Below are positions 1 to 7,150 of a stretch of DNA of 26,149 nucleotides, in pieces; positions within the stretch are counted from its first letter, which is position 1; each line of letters opens with the position of its first letter. The notes under the pieces are model-generated. The model saw only the letters and a program-made list of their open reading frames with translations, was not told the DNA's origin and did no database searches. The DNA is taken from the NCBI GenBank assembly GCA_964645585.1, contig CAZYAN010000053.1:1-26149 (forward strand), given 5' to 3'. The DNA comes from DATGSL01 sp964645585 (GTDB lineage Bacteria; Verrucomicrobiota; Verrucomicrobiia; Opitutales; T3Sed10-336). A program made the position numbers and the translations under genes.

Positions 1-21
1 ATCTACGGTTATTGGGTTCGA

Positions 22-52
22 GGGGTCGCCGGATTATCCGGCGGCCCCTTTT
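22..52 (+). terminator. Rho-independent terminator for a + strand gene upstream of the window
   Basis: An 11-bp stem, GGGGTCGCCGG / CCGGCGGCCCC with a single G-T wobble, encloses a 5-nt loop and is followed by TTTT. The T tract lies on the + strand side only, so it should end transcription of a gene that lies to the left of the window. The hairpin overlaps the last codons and stop (34-36) of the Smr gene on the opposite strand, so the two genes converge with overlapping 3' ends. Confidence 0.7.
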
Positions 53-384
53 GTTTCCGCCCCCTTCCCGCCCCCCTGCTCCGGCGGCGCCAGCGTGACG
101 ATCGTCGCGCCCCAGCCGCCCGCAATTTCCTCCGCCTGCCGCCACGAAGCCACCCAGGGAAGGCGGCCGAGGATCGCGTGAACCGTCCGCCGAAGCGTTC
201 CCGTTCCCTTGCCGTGGATCACCCGGACCTCGAGGATCCCCTTCTCACGGCAAACCTCCAAGTAGTGCGGAACCAGATCGTTGACCTCTCGCGGGTGAAA
301 CGTGTGGAGGTCCAGCACTCCGTCGATCGGAATTTCGACGGGTGAGGACTCGTCATCCGGCGCGGGTGCGTCATGCGTTGCCAT
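34..384 (-). CDS. Small Smr-domain protein (putative DNA/RNA-structure endonuclease)
   Basis: 116 residues. Residues about 22-100 form a stand-alone Smr domain. The N-terminal signature 'LDLHTFHPREV' and the glycine-rich 'VIHGKGTGTLRR' loop (around residue 57) are both present; the DLH and HGxG motifs are the family hallmarks. Smr domains occur at the C terminus of MutS2 and in single-domain proteins, and have nuclease activity on branched or mispaired DNA or on RNA. Which substrate applies here cannot be read from the sequence. The ATG at 384 is preceded by GGATGCAGG, a plausible ribosome-binding site. The N-terminal ~18 residues are acidic and low complexity, and the C-terminal tail is rich in Gly, Lys and Ala. 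It is divergent from the polysaccharide operon across a 187-nt spacer. Confidence 0.85.
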   Translation of the reverse strand: MATHDAPAPDDESSPVEIPIDGVLDLHTFHPREVNDLVPHYLEVCREKGILEVRVIHGKGTGTLRRTVHAILGRLPWVASWRQAEEIAGGWGATIVTLAPPEQGGGKGAETKGAAG

Positions 385-533
385 CCTGCATCCATCATTA
401 CGGCCGAACCGGCCGCAGTTCGAGCCGAAACTCCGCCGCTGAAAAGGCTGAGCCGCCCTCCCTTCAAACGCTCAGGATTTCCCTCAGCACCGGCGAAGAT
501 GCTTGCCGAGAAGGTGAACGGGGAAAGGCCCGA

Positions 534-562
534 TTGCAGGTCAGCAAGCCTTCTTTTATACT
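534..562 (+). promoter_or_regulatory. Candidate sigma-70 promoter of the exopolysaccharide export operon
   Basis: TTGCAG (534-539), a 17-nt spacer, then TATACT (557-562, 5 of 6 matches to the -10 consensus). The start codon of the barrel gene lies only 10 nt after the -10 box, so the transcript would be nearly leaderless if this start is right. The 187-nt spacer between the Smr and barrel genes holds nothing else that I recognise. Confidence 0.4.
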
Positions 563-571
563 TCCCTGCCA

Positions 572-1783
572 ATGACGAAGCGCCTCAGCAGCCGACTTCC
601 GACGAAGCGGGAAAAAGGTTGTTCTGCCCGGGAGGCGCCGCCCGGCGGAACGGGTTCGCTGGGCTTTGCCGGATTGGCAGCGATTCTTCTTGGCGCGTCT
701 GGCGCTTGTCCCGCGTACGGCTTTTACGAGATCGCGCGAGGCGAACTCGTGCTCAACACGACCGCAGAGTTCGTGTACGACTCGAATGTCTTCGCTCGCG
801 AGGACTCCGAAAGCGACCTGTATTTTTCGCTGATCCCGGAGTTGCAGTTTTTGCGGCGCGCGGGACGAGGCACGATTGACGCGCGCGCCGGAGTGAACGT
901 TACCCGGTTTCTCGATTTGCAAGGCGAAGATTTTGAAGACCTGCACGCCGGGCTCGACGTCACCTATCCCGTCAGTCCTGATTCGCCTTTATCGGGCGGT
1001 GTTTCAATCGGATACACCGAACTGACCGAGGCTCATGACTTTCTCAACGAACGCGTCACTTCCGAAGAATTCGCGGCCGGCGCGAAGACGCTGTATGCGT
1101 TCAGCGATCGGCTGGGCCTGCGAAACCTGCTCAGCTACGAAGATGTCACCGTCGACGGATTCAGCGGTTACCAGCGGATTTCAGCGAGCGCCGGACTCCA
1201 GTGGTTTTACTCTGAAAAGCTCTCCTTTTTTACCGATTACCGGCTCCGGAAAGTGGAATCGGACGGCGAAGACACAATCCAGGGCAGGGAAATTGACAAC
1301 CTCGACAACTCGATCCACGTCGGCGCAATCGGCACGTTGCGGCCGCGGATCCAGGGCGTCGCTTCGATCGGTGTCCAGAAAACTACCTCCCGGGCAGATG
1401 AACCGGACGCCACTCTCATCGTCGCCTCAGCGGCTCTCGACTGGCAGTGGCGACCGCTCACAAAACTTCGGCTCGACGTGTCGCGCGAACTCGACGTCGC
1501 CCCGACCGATGAAACCGTGGAAGCGAGCGACGTAACCCTTGGCGTCGAGCACGACCTCGACGAGAAAATCATGCTCAACGGCTACATCGGCTATCGCAAC
1601 CTGAACTTCCGGAGCAGCGACCGGAAGGAAAACGCCCTCCTCGCCGGCGCCGGCCTCGAATACACGTTCACCCGCTACTGGAACGCGGGAGCAAGCTTCG
1701 ATCTTACGTTCAACAACTCGACCGTGGAACGGACCGAATACGACCGGCAGGTTGTGCGGCTCTACACGCGGTACACCTTTTAA
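572..1783 (+). CDS. Outer-membrane beta-barrel protein of the exopolysaccharide export operon
   Basis: 403 residues. A positively charged N-terminal stretch of about 30 residues is followed by a hydrophobic segment (about 29-48) ending in a signal-peptidase-like PAYG site. The rest is alternating polar/hydrophobic beta-strand sequence with many aromatic girdle residues, and the protein ends 'RLYTRYTF', with the terminal Phe typical of proteins inserted by the Bam machinery. The pattern 'EFVYDSNVFAREDSES' near residue 65 resembles BBP2-like putative porins (Pfam PF10082) found beside polysaccharide export genes. It is first of three co-directional genes (40 nt before the OPX gene). Inferred role: the outer-membrane channel for polysaccharide. 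The n-region is unusually long, so the true start may be downstream at a non-ATG codon. The barrel assignment is strong; the export role rests on context. Confidence 0.8.
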   Translation: MTKRLSSRLPTKREKGCSAREAPPGGTGSLGFAGLAAILLGASGACPAYGFYEIARGELVLNTTAEFVYDSNVFAREDSESDLYFSLIPELQFLRRAGRGTIDARAGVNVTRFLDLQGEDFEDLHAGLDVTYPVSPDSPLSGGVSIGYTELTEAHDFLNERVTSEEFAAGAKTLYAFSDRLGLRNLLSYEDVTVDGFSGYQRISASAGLQWFYSEKLSFFTDYRLRKVESDGEDTIQGREIDNLDNSIHVGAIGTLRPRIQGVASIGVQKTTSRADEPDATLIVASAALDWQWRPLTKLRLDVSRELDVAPTDETVEASDVTLGVEHDLDEKIMLNGYIGYRNLNFRSSDRKENALLAGAGLEYTFTRYWNAGASFDLTFNNSTVERTEYDRQVVRLYTRYTF

Positions 1784-1823
1784 CCAGCACCATGCAGTTT
1801 TTAACCGAGCAACCTGATCCGCA

Positions 1824-2474
1824 ATGAATGCCGTTAACCGATTACGATCCTTCACAATCCAACGATTCCTTGGCGCTGTCGGCCTGCTGATTGTTCCGTG
1901 GACCAGCGGCGTTCTGCGAGCTGACGAGCCTCCACCGCAGGTCACAATTCCTGAATTCTATGAGCTGAGCGTTCGCGACCAGATCGAGATTTCTGTGTAC
2001 GGCGAGCCGGATTTGAGTGCCGCCCAACGCATCGACGGGCGCGGACAGATCCGAGTTCCTCTTCTCGGCACCGTTAAACTCATCGGCATGACCGTCCGCC
2101 AGGCCGAAGCATTCATCCAGCGCAGCTATGTCGATCAGCGTATTCTCCGCAATCCGATGGTGACGATTCGCGTTGTCGATTACGCGCCCAAGGAGGTTTC
2201 GGTCCTCGGCGCGGTGGCGACTCCGGGAAAACTCGTTTTCCCGATCGAAGCGAACAGCTTGGACATCGTCGACGTAATTTCGCAGATGGGCGGATTTACC
2301 GGCATTGCCAAATCGAATGAAGTTCGCGTCACTCGCCGAGGTCCCGGGAGCCAGACGAACGAGTTCACGGTCAACGTCGAACAATTGATCACCGGCAAGG
2401 GAAAGGGCAGCGACAAAAGCCGGGTGGCGATCCTTCCGGGTGATGTGATTTGGGTGCCCGAACGGCTCTTTTAG
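1824..2474 (+). CDS. Short polysaccharide export protein (OPX, Wza-like)
   Basis: 216 residues. A Sec signal peptide (about 1-33, cleavage near LRA|DEPP) has no lipobox cysteine, unlike Wza. The mature part starts with a poly-export domain ('YELSVRDQIEISVYGEPDLS', residues about 47-130, with 'GQIRVPLLGTVKLIGMT'), followed by one SLBB domain ('EVSVLGAVATPGKLVF...MGGFTGIA', about 130-180), and ends 'ILPGDVIWVPERLF'. Wza is about 380 residues and has a C-terminal amphipathic helix that crosses the outer membrane; that helix and the extra SLBB domain are missing here. The product should therefore be a periplasmic conduit needing a separate outer-membrane channel, most simply the barrel encoded just upstream. 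It is 24 nt upstream of the co-polymerase/kinase gene. Confidence 0.9.
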   Translation: MNAVNRLRSFTIQRFLGAVGLLIVPWTSGVLRADEPPPQVTIPEFYELSVRDQIEISVYGEPDLSAAQRIDGRGQIRVPLLGTVKLIGMTVRQAEAFIQRSYVDQRILRNPMVTIRVVDYAPKEVSVLGAVATPGKLVFPIEANSLDIVDVISQMGGFTGIAKSNEVRVTRRGPGSQTNEFTVNVEQLITGKGKGSDKSRVAILPGDVIWVPERLF

Positions 2475-2498
2475 CATCCGACCGCTCGCAACCAGCCG

Positions 2499-4715
2499 AT
2501 GAGGTCGAACAACAATCAGTTTACGCCTGGCAAGTCTCCCTCGATACGAATCCCAGCTTCAGGCGCCAACGGCACCGGATCCCGCCCTCTCCGGCCGGTT
2601 CAGCGAAACTTGCGTGACTATTTCTTGATGATCCGGGAGCGCTGGCTCCTCGGTCTTGCCACCGCGGTTATTCTCGTCGGGCTTCTGGTCGCGCATCAAT
2701 TGCGGCAGCCGAAAATATACGAGTCGCGCGCAAGCTTGATTTTTGAAACATCCAAGCCCCAGGTCGTCGACATCCAGGAGGTGCTCGACACCAGCTTGAA
2801 CACCGCGACCATCGACGCAACGCTCCAAACCCACATCGGTCAGATCAAGAGCGTGTCGTTTTTCCAGTATGTCGCGGAAACATTCACCGAAGAGGAAAAG
2901 GAACAGATAGTTCAGCCGTATATCGAACCCGAGTCCCCAGCGCCCTCGGTCTTCGATGTTGTTCATCCCAACATCGATGTTTCGCTCAATCGCGGCACCT
3001 ATATCGTCACCATTGCCGCCCGTCACCGCGATCCCGAGACCGCCGCGATGATCGCCAATCGCTACACGGGGGAATATATCGACTACAACCGCGAACGCAC
3101 AATCTCCAGCAACGACGCCGCCCTCGCCTTCCTGCGAAGCCAAAAGGAGGAGTTGCTCCATAAAATCCAGGGAACCGAGGCGACCCTTCAGGAGTTTCGC
3201 CGCGAGCACAATCTCGTTTCCCTCGAAGAGAATCAGAATATCATTCTCCGCCGACTGACAACCTTAAGCGGTGAACTGATGGACGCGCGGGTCGCCCGTC
3301 TCGCCCTCGACAGCAAATTGAAACATGTCGAGCATTACATGCTAAACGACCAAAATCTGCTCGAGATTCAATTCATTGCTGAATACGGATCGATCCGCGA
3401 GCTGATTGCACAGCTGGAAAGTCTCGAGGCCGAAAAGGCGCTCCTAGCCGAGCGTTACCTTGAAAATCATCCGCGGATGATCGAAAACACGCGTTCAATC
3501 GAGAACATCTACGCGCAACTCGATGAGAATACCCAAATGGCGGTCACCGAGCTGCTGAGTCAGCATCAAGCCGCGGTGCAGCACGAAACCCAGCTGGAGG
3601 AAGCGCTCGCGGAAGCGGAACAAGAATCGCTGGAACTCGAGGAGATCGCAGCCCGCTACGAGGTGCTCCTTCGCCAGGCCGAGTCGGATCGTCAGGCGCA
3701 CGCCGGAATCGTTGATCGGCTCAACGAAACCTTAATTGCCAGTCAGCTCGATCACATCAATATCAAGGTCGTCGATGCCGCGAATCGCTCCCCGATCCCC
3801 ATCCAGCCGGACGTTAAAAAGATTGTTCTTCAGAGCGCGTTCCTCGGCTGTTTGATTTTATTTGGGTTGCCCCTCGTCCTCGGATTCCTCGACCAAAAGC
3901 TCAAAGCGGCCTGGGAAGTGGAGCTGTTGCTGGGACTTCCGATGCTCGGAGAAATTCCGCGCATCACCGGCTTGAGAAAACGGGAACGGCCCCAATTGAT
4001 CTCTCGCGGGCGCGACCACTCAGCCAGTGAGTCGTTCAAAGGAATCTTCAGTCAAATCCACCTCAAGGCGCCGGTGCAGAATCCGTCGGCGCTGCTTTTT
4101 ACAAGCACGGTGCCTGGCGAGGGCAAAAGTCTCGTTGCCAGTAATCTCGCCGCCACCTTTGCCAATCACGGCAGACGAACGCTGCTGATTGACTGTGATT
4201 TTCGTCGCCCCGCCCTTCACTACTATTACGAACGCAAGAACGATCGCGGCATCATCCGATGGCTCGAAATGGATGAGCCGGAATTCGAATCCCTCGATTC
4301 CGAAGAGGCACTGGACATTCTGCCGCTCGGTCAAAAGCTGCACCTTCTTCGCGCCGGCGGGGAAAGCCGAAATCCGACCGAGATGTTCAATCTGCCGAAA
4401 TTTAAAGATCTGTTCGCGGATTTAAAAACTGAATACGATGTTCTGCTCGTCGACACACCGCCGGTCGGCGTCTTCCCCGATGCGCTTTTGCTGGCGCCGT
4501 TGTGCGACCTCGTCCTCTACGTCTGCCAGTTCAATCGAGTCAACAAAACGCAGATTCGGAAGTTCATGGAAAAAATCGAGTCCGCCGACGTGGAAATCGG
4601 CGGACTGATTCTCAACAGCATCCCCACCGGCCGCGCCTCGACCTACTACGATTACTACGGTTACGGCCAGATCGGGAACAAAGACTACGAGGCCTACTAC
4701 GCGCAGTCGCGGTAA
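2499..4715 (+). CDS. Polysaccharide co-polymerase fused to BY-type tyrosine autokinase (Wzc/ExoP-like)
   Basis: 738 residues. The N-terminal Wzz domain has a first membrane segment at about 51-68. A long periplasmic part with coiled-coil heptads spans about 205-420. The second membrane segment is 'LQSAFLGCLILFGLPLVLGFL' (about 445-465). The cytoplasmic BY-kinase domain carries Walker A 'VPGEGKS' (about 539-545), Walker A' 'LLIDCDFRRP' (about 562) and Walker B 'VLLVDTPP' (about 648). The C-terminal 25 residues hold eight tyrosines (YY-D-YY-G-Y ... Y ... YY), the autophosphorylation cluster. In known systems such proteins set chain length and switch export on and off by cycles of oligomerisation and phosphorylation. 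No tyrosine phosphatase, glycosyltransferase, flippase or polymerase gene is in the window. It converges with the kinase gene at 4755, 39 nt away. Confidence 0.93.
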   Translation: MRSNNNQFTPGKSPSIRIPASGANGTGSRPLRPVQRNLRDYFLMIRERWLLGLATAVILVGLLVAHQLRQPKIYESRASLIFETSKPQVVDIQEVLDTSLNTATIDATLQTHIGQIKSVSFFQYVAETFTEEEKEQIVQPYIEPESPAPSVFDVVHPNIDVSLNRGTYIVTIAARHRDPETAAMIANRYTGEYIDYNRERTISSNDAALAFLRSQKEELLHKIQGTEATLQEFRREHNLVSLEENQNIILRRLTTLSGELMDARVARLALDSKLKHVEHYMLNDQNLLEIQFIAEYGSIRELIAQLESLEAEKALLAERYLENHPRMIENTRSIENIYAQLDENTQMAVTELLSQHQAAVQHETQLEEALAEAEQESLELEEIAARYEVLLRQAESDRQAHAGIVDRLNETLIASQLDHINIKVVDAANRSPIPIQPDVKKIVLQSAFLGCLILFGLPLVLGFLDQKLKAAWEVELLLGLPMLGEIPRITGLRKRERPQLISRGRDHSASESFKGIFSQIHLKAPVQNPSALLFTSTVPGEGKSLVASNLAATFANHGRRTLLIDCDFRRPALHYYYERKNDRGIIRWLEMDEPEFESLDSEEALDILPLGQKLHLLRAGGESRNPTEMFNLPKFKDLFADLKTEYDVLLVDTPPVGVFPDALLLAPLCDLVLYVCQFNRVNKTQIRKFMEKIESADVEIGGLILNSIPTGRASTYYDYYGYGQIGNKDYEAYYAQSR

Positions 4716-4754
4716 GGCGCGGCGGACACCGTAACGCCCTCCGCGCTGCCACCG

Positions 4755-5855
4755 TCAGCGCACAACGCGCGCGCCGCCGCCGGCAATCAGCCTTTCGACT
4801 TCGGCTTTCGACGCCATGGAAGTGTCGCCCGGCGTGGTCATCGCAAGGGCGCCGTGCGCCGCACCGTATTCGATTGCCTTCGCGGGGTCGTTGTGAGCGA
4901 GGAAGCCATAGATCAGGCCGGACGCAAAGCTGTCACCGCCGCCAACCCGATCCAAGATCTCCAGGTCCTTCCGGTACGTGGCTTCATAGAACTTGCCGTC
5001 GCACCAGCAAATCGCACCCCAATCATTGATCGTCGCGGTCTTCACGGTTCGCAGAGTCGTCCCCGTTACCTTGAAGTTCGGAAACTCCTTCACCGCGCGC
5101 TCAATCATCTTTTTGAACTTATCGACCTCGATCGAGGAAATGTTTTCATCGACGCCTTCGACTTCAAAACCGAGACAGGCGGTGTAGTCTTCTTCATTTC
5201 CGATCATGACATCGACGTTCTTCGCGATCCGGCGGTTTACTTCCCGCGCCTTCTCGAGACCGCCAATCGCGCCCCAGAGCGACGGACGGTAGTTCAGGTC
5301 ATAGGAGACGATCACGCCGTGCTTCCGCGCCGCCGCGACCGCTTCCTCCGTCAACGCCGCCGCGGATTCCGACAGCGCCGCAAAGATCCCGCCGGTGTGG
5401 AACCAGCGTACGCCTTCCTTCCCGAAAAGATGATCCCAGTCGATGTCGCCCGGTTTCATCTGGGAGGCGGCGGTATTTCCGCGGTCCGGAATACCAACCG
5501 CGCCGCGAATGCCAAAACCGCGCTCAGTAAAGTTCAATCCATTCCGGACCTTGCGTCCGACACCGTCGTACGGAACCCACTTTATCCACGAAGTATCGAC
5601 TCCCCCCTGGAGAATGAAGTCCTCGATCAACCGGCCGATGTCGTTGTCGGCAAAAGCGGTCACCACACCCGTCCGCAAGCCGAAACAGCGGCGCATGCCT
5701 CGGGCGACATTATACTCGCCGCCGCCTTCCCAGACTTGAAACGATCGCGCGGTGCGCACACGTCCTTCGCCCGGATCGAGGCGAAGCATGATCTCGCCGA
5801 GCGAAACCAAGTCGTATTTGCATTGATCAGCCGGTTTAATTGAAAGTGTGCTCAT
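4755..5855 (-). CDS. PfkB-family sugar kinase, likely 2-keto-3-deoxygluconate kinase
   Basis: 366 residues. Ribokinase/PfkB fold: N-terminal 'DLVSLGEIMLRLDPGEG', the substrate-site glycine pattern 'WEGGGEYNVARGMRR' (about 42-56), 'VSYDLNYRPSLW' (about 190) and the C-terminal signature 'DRVGGGDSFASGLIYG', in which Asp308 is the expected catalytic base. The 'DLNYRPSLW' and 'GNEEDY' motifs are those usual in 2-keto-3-deoxygluconate kinases, which make KDPG in sugar-acid (for example uronate) breakdown; substrate assignment within PfkB is uncertain from sequence alone. A clear ribosome-binding site (AGGATAGGAAAG, about 7 nt before ATG) supports the start. It is last of three co-directional genes after two hydroxyacid dehydrogenases (84-nt gap), which suggests a pathway in which a 2-oxo acid is both reduced or oxidised and phosphorylated. 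Confidence 0.82.
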   Translation of the reverse strand: MSTLSIKPADQCKYDLVSLGEIMLRLDPGEGRVRTARSFQVWEGGGEYNVARGMRRCFGLRTGVVTAFADNDIGRLIEDFILQGGVDTSWIKWVPYDGVGRKVRNGLNFTERGFGIRGAVGIPDRGNTAASQMKPGDIDWDHLFGKEGVRWFHTGGIFAALSESAAALTEEAVAAARKHGVIVSYDLNYRPSLWGAIGGLEKAREVNRRIAKNVDVMIGNEEDYTACLGFEVEGVDENISSIEVDKFKKMIERAVKEFPNFKVTGTTLRTVKTATINDWGAICWCDGKFYEATYRKDLEILDRVGGGDSFASGLIYGFLAHNDPAKAIEYGAAHGALAMTTPGDTSMASKAEVERLIAGGGARVVR

Positions 5856-5939
5856 AGTAATCTTTCCTATCCTTCTTGTATTCGCATTCCGGGCACAAAC
5901 CCTGGAAACGTCAGATCGTTGACTCTCTTTCCGGAATCG

Positions 5940-7031
5940 TCAATCGGCCGCCTTGAATTCCTCGGGATTCCAGCGCGGCTGGCCGCACTCGTCAGCAATC
6001 TCGCCAAATGCATCAATCTCCGCCCGCGTAAAGAGGAGCCCGCCGTTTTTGCGCGACCGTTCCGCGTTTTTCGCCTCGATCTGGCCCGGCAGCACGCAGG
6101 AGGCATTGCCGCCGCGGAAAATATCATCGAGGACCGCCTTCAGATTTTCACTCTGACTGCGTCCCTTCGCGAACTGTCCGCCGCTCAGCGCGTCCGGATG
6201 AATCACTTGAAAAAAGAAACAGCAGGTATGCTTTTCCCCGTCATCGGCCCACCGGCTGCGCAGTGTCGGCAGCGAGCCGCCGATAAAGGCCGCGACAACT
6301 TCATTGATGAGGGACAGCCCGTAGCCTTTATGCGCGCCAAACGGAAGGAGCGCCACCGCCTTCGAGGCGTCCGTCGTCGGGTTGCCGTCAGCATCGACCG
6401 CCGCGTTCGGGGGCAACGCTTTTCCTTCGCGCTTCAACTGCTGAACGCGCCCCATCGCGACAACCGACGTTGCCCAGTCGATCACGATCGGGTAGCCAAG
6501 CGCTTCCTGCGTCGGGAATCCCCACGAGTGCGGATTCGTGCCGAGCGTCGGCTCTTTTCCCAAAAATGGCACCACTTCGGTCAACGCGGCCGTGCAATTG
6601 GTATAAGCGATGTATCCACGACGGGCCGCCTCCATCACATAACCGCCCCCCCAAAGATAGTGGAAGGCGTTATCGACCGACACCGTTCCGACGCCATACT
6701 TATCAGCGAGCTCGATGCAGCGGTCAATCGCTCGATACGCGACCGCCTGACCGAGCTTCTTGTTCGCGTCCCAAACCTGAGCCGCCTCAAACCTGCCGGG
6801 AAGCTCGCGGATTTCGGCGCCGGGAACACATCCCTGGGAACCGCTCCCGAAAAGGTGGTCGAGGTGCAGGGCCTTGATCGCGTTGTGCGTCTGGATGCCG
6901 TGGCGAGTCGCCTCCGCGCAAAAGCGCGCCGCCTGCTCCGCCTCATCAGGACCGTACCCGCGATGTCGGTACGCCGCCTCTACGAGCGCGCGATGCTTCT
7001 CTTCGGGAACAACAAAAAATGCGTCTGCCAT
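5940..7031 (-). CDS. Ldh-family NAD(P)-dependent 2-hydroxyacid dehydrogenase (malate/L-lactate DH type 2)
   Basis: 363 residues, full length for the Ldh_2 family (Pfam PF02615), which has a fold unlike the Rossmann dehydrogenases. Family segments seen: 'HRGYGPDEAEQAARFCAEATRHGIQTHN' at the N terminus (approximate positions 23-50, in two overlapping motifs), 'KKLGQAVAYRAIDRCIELA', 'PTLGTNPHSWGFP' (cofactor region, about 163-175) and 'LPFGAHKGYGLSLINEVVAA' (about 248-267). Members include malate, ureidoglycolate, 2,3-diketogulonate and (R)-sulfolactate dehydrogenases, and the reaction is hydroxyacid to 2-oxoacid with NAD(P). The substrate here is unknown. It sits between a D-2-hydroxyacid dehydrogenase gene (112 nt upstream, across a heptad repeat) and the PfkB kinase gene. 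There is no clear Shine-Dalgarno site before the ATG. Confidence 0.88.
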   Translation of the reverse strand: MADAFFVVPEEKHRALVEAAYRHRGYGPDEAEQAARFCAEATRHGIQTHNAIKALHLDHLFGSGSQGCVPGAEIRELPGRFEAAQVWDANKKLGQAVAYRAIDRCIELADKYGVGTVSVDNAFHYLWGGGYVMEAARRGYIAYTNCTAALTEVVPFLGKEPTLGTNPHSWGFPTQEALGYPIVIDWATSVVAMGRVQQLKREGKALPPNAAVDADGNPTTDASKAVALLPFGAHKGYGLSLINEVVAAFIGGSLPTLRSRWADDGEKHTCCFFFQVIHPDALSGGQFAKGRSQSENLKAVLDDIFRGGNASCVLPGQIEAKNAERSRKNGGLLFTRAEIDAFGEIADECGQPRWNPEEFKAAD

Positions 7032-7043
7032 AAAATTAGTTTC

Positions 7044-7150
7044 GGGTTATTGGTTATTGGTTATTGGGTTAGTCAGGCGCTACCAAATGAAATCACTCTC
7101 CGCTTTAATAACCAATAACTGATAACTGATAACCACTAACCAGTTACCAC
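7044..7150. repeat. Heptad TTATTGG repeats forming an imperfect inverted repeat
   Basis: Positions 7044-7072 contain three perfect copies of TTATTGG in tandem (GGTTATTGGTTATTGG...). Positions 7107-7150 hold the complementary, partly diverged heptads (AATAACCAATAAC, TGATAAC twice, CACTAACCAG). The two arms could pair in RNA from either strand around a ~34-nt loop. The second arm abuts and includes the stop codon (7144-7146) of the D-2-hydroxyacid dehydrogenase gene. A related GT-rich repeat follows the exosortase stop at 13993-14041. No function is known to me; it may be a genome-wide intergenic repeat, an mRNA stabiliser or a slippage product. Confidence 0.7.

Noticed and set aside
4854..5843. 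Long + strand open frame (329 codons) opposite the PfkB kinase gene
   Set aside because: Mirror frame of a well-supported kinase; no family features or ribosome-binding site.
5919..7118. Long + strand open frame (399 codons) opposite the Ldh-family gene
   Set aside because: Arginine- and proline-rich translation without family features, lying fully antisense to a gene with clear conserved motifs; a high-GC shadow frame.
7044..7150. CRISPR-like array
   Set aside because: Units are 7 nt and directly tandem with no unique spacers; no cas genes nearby.
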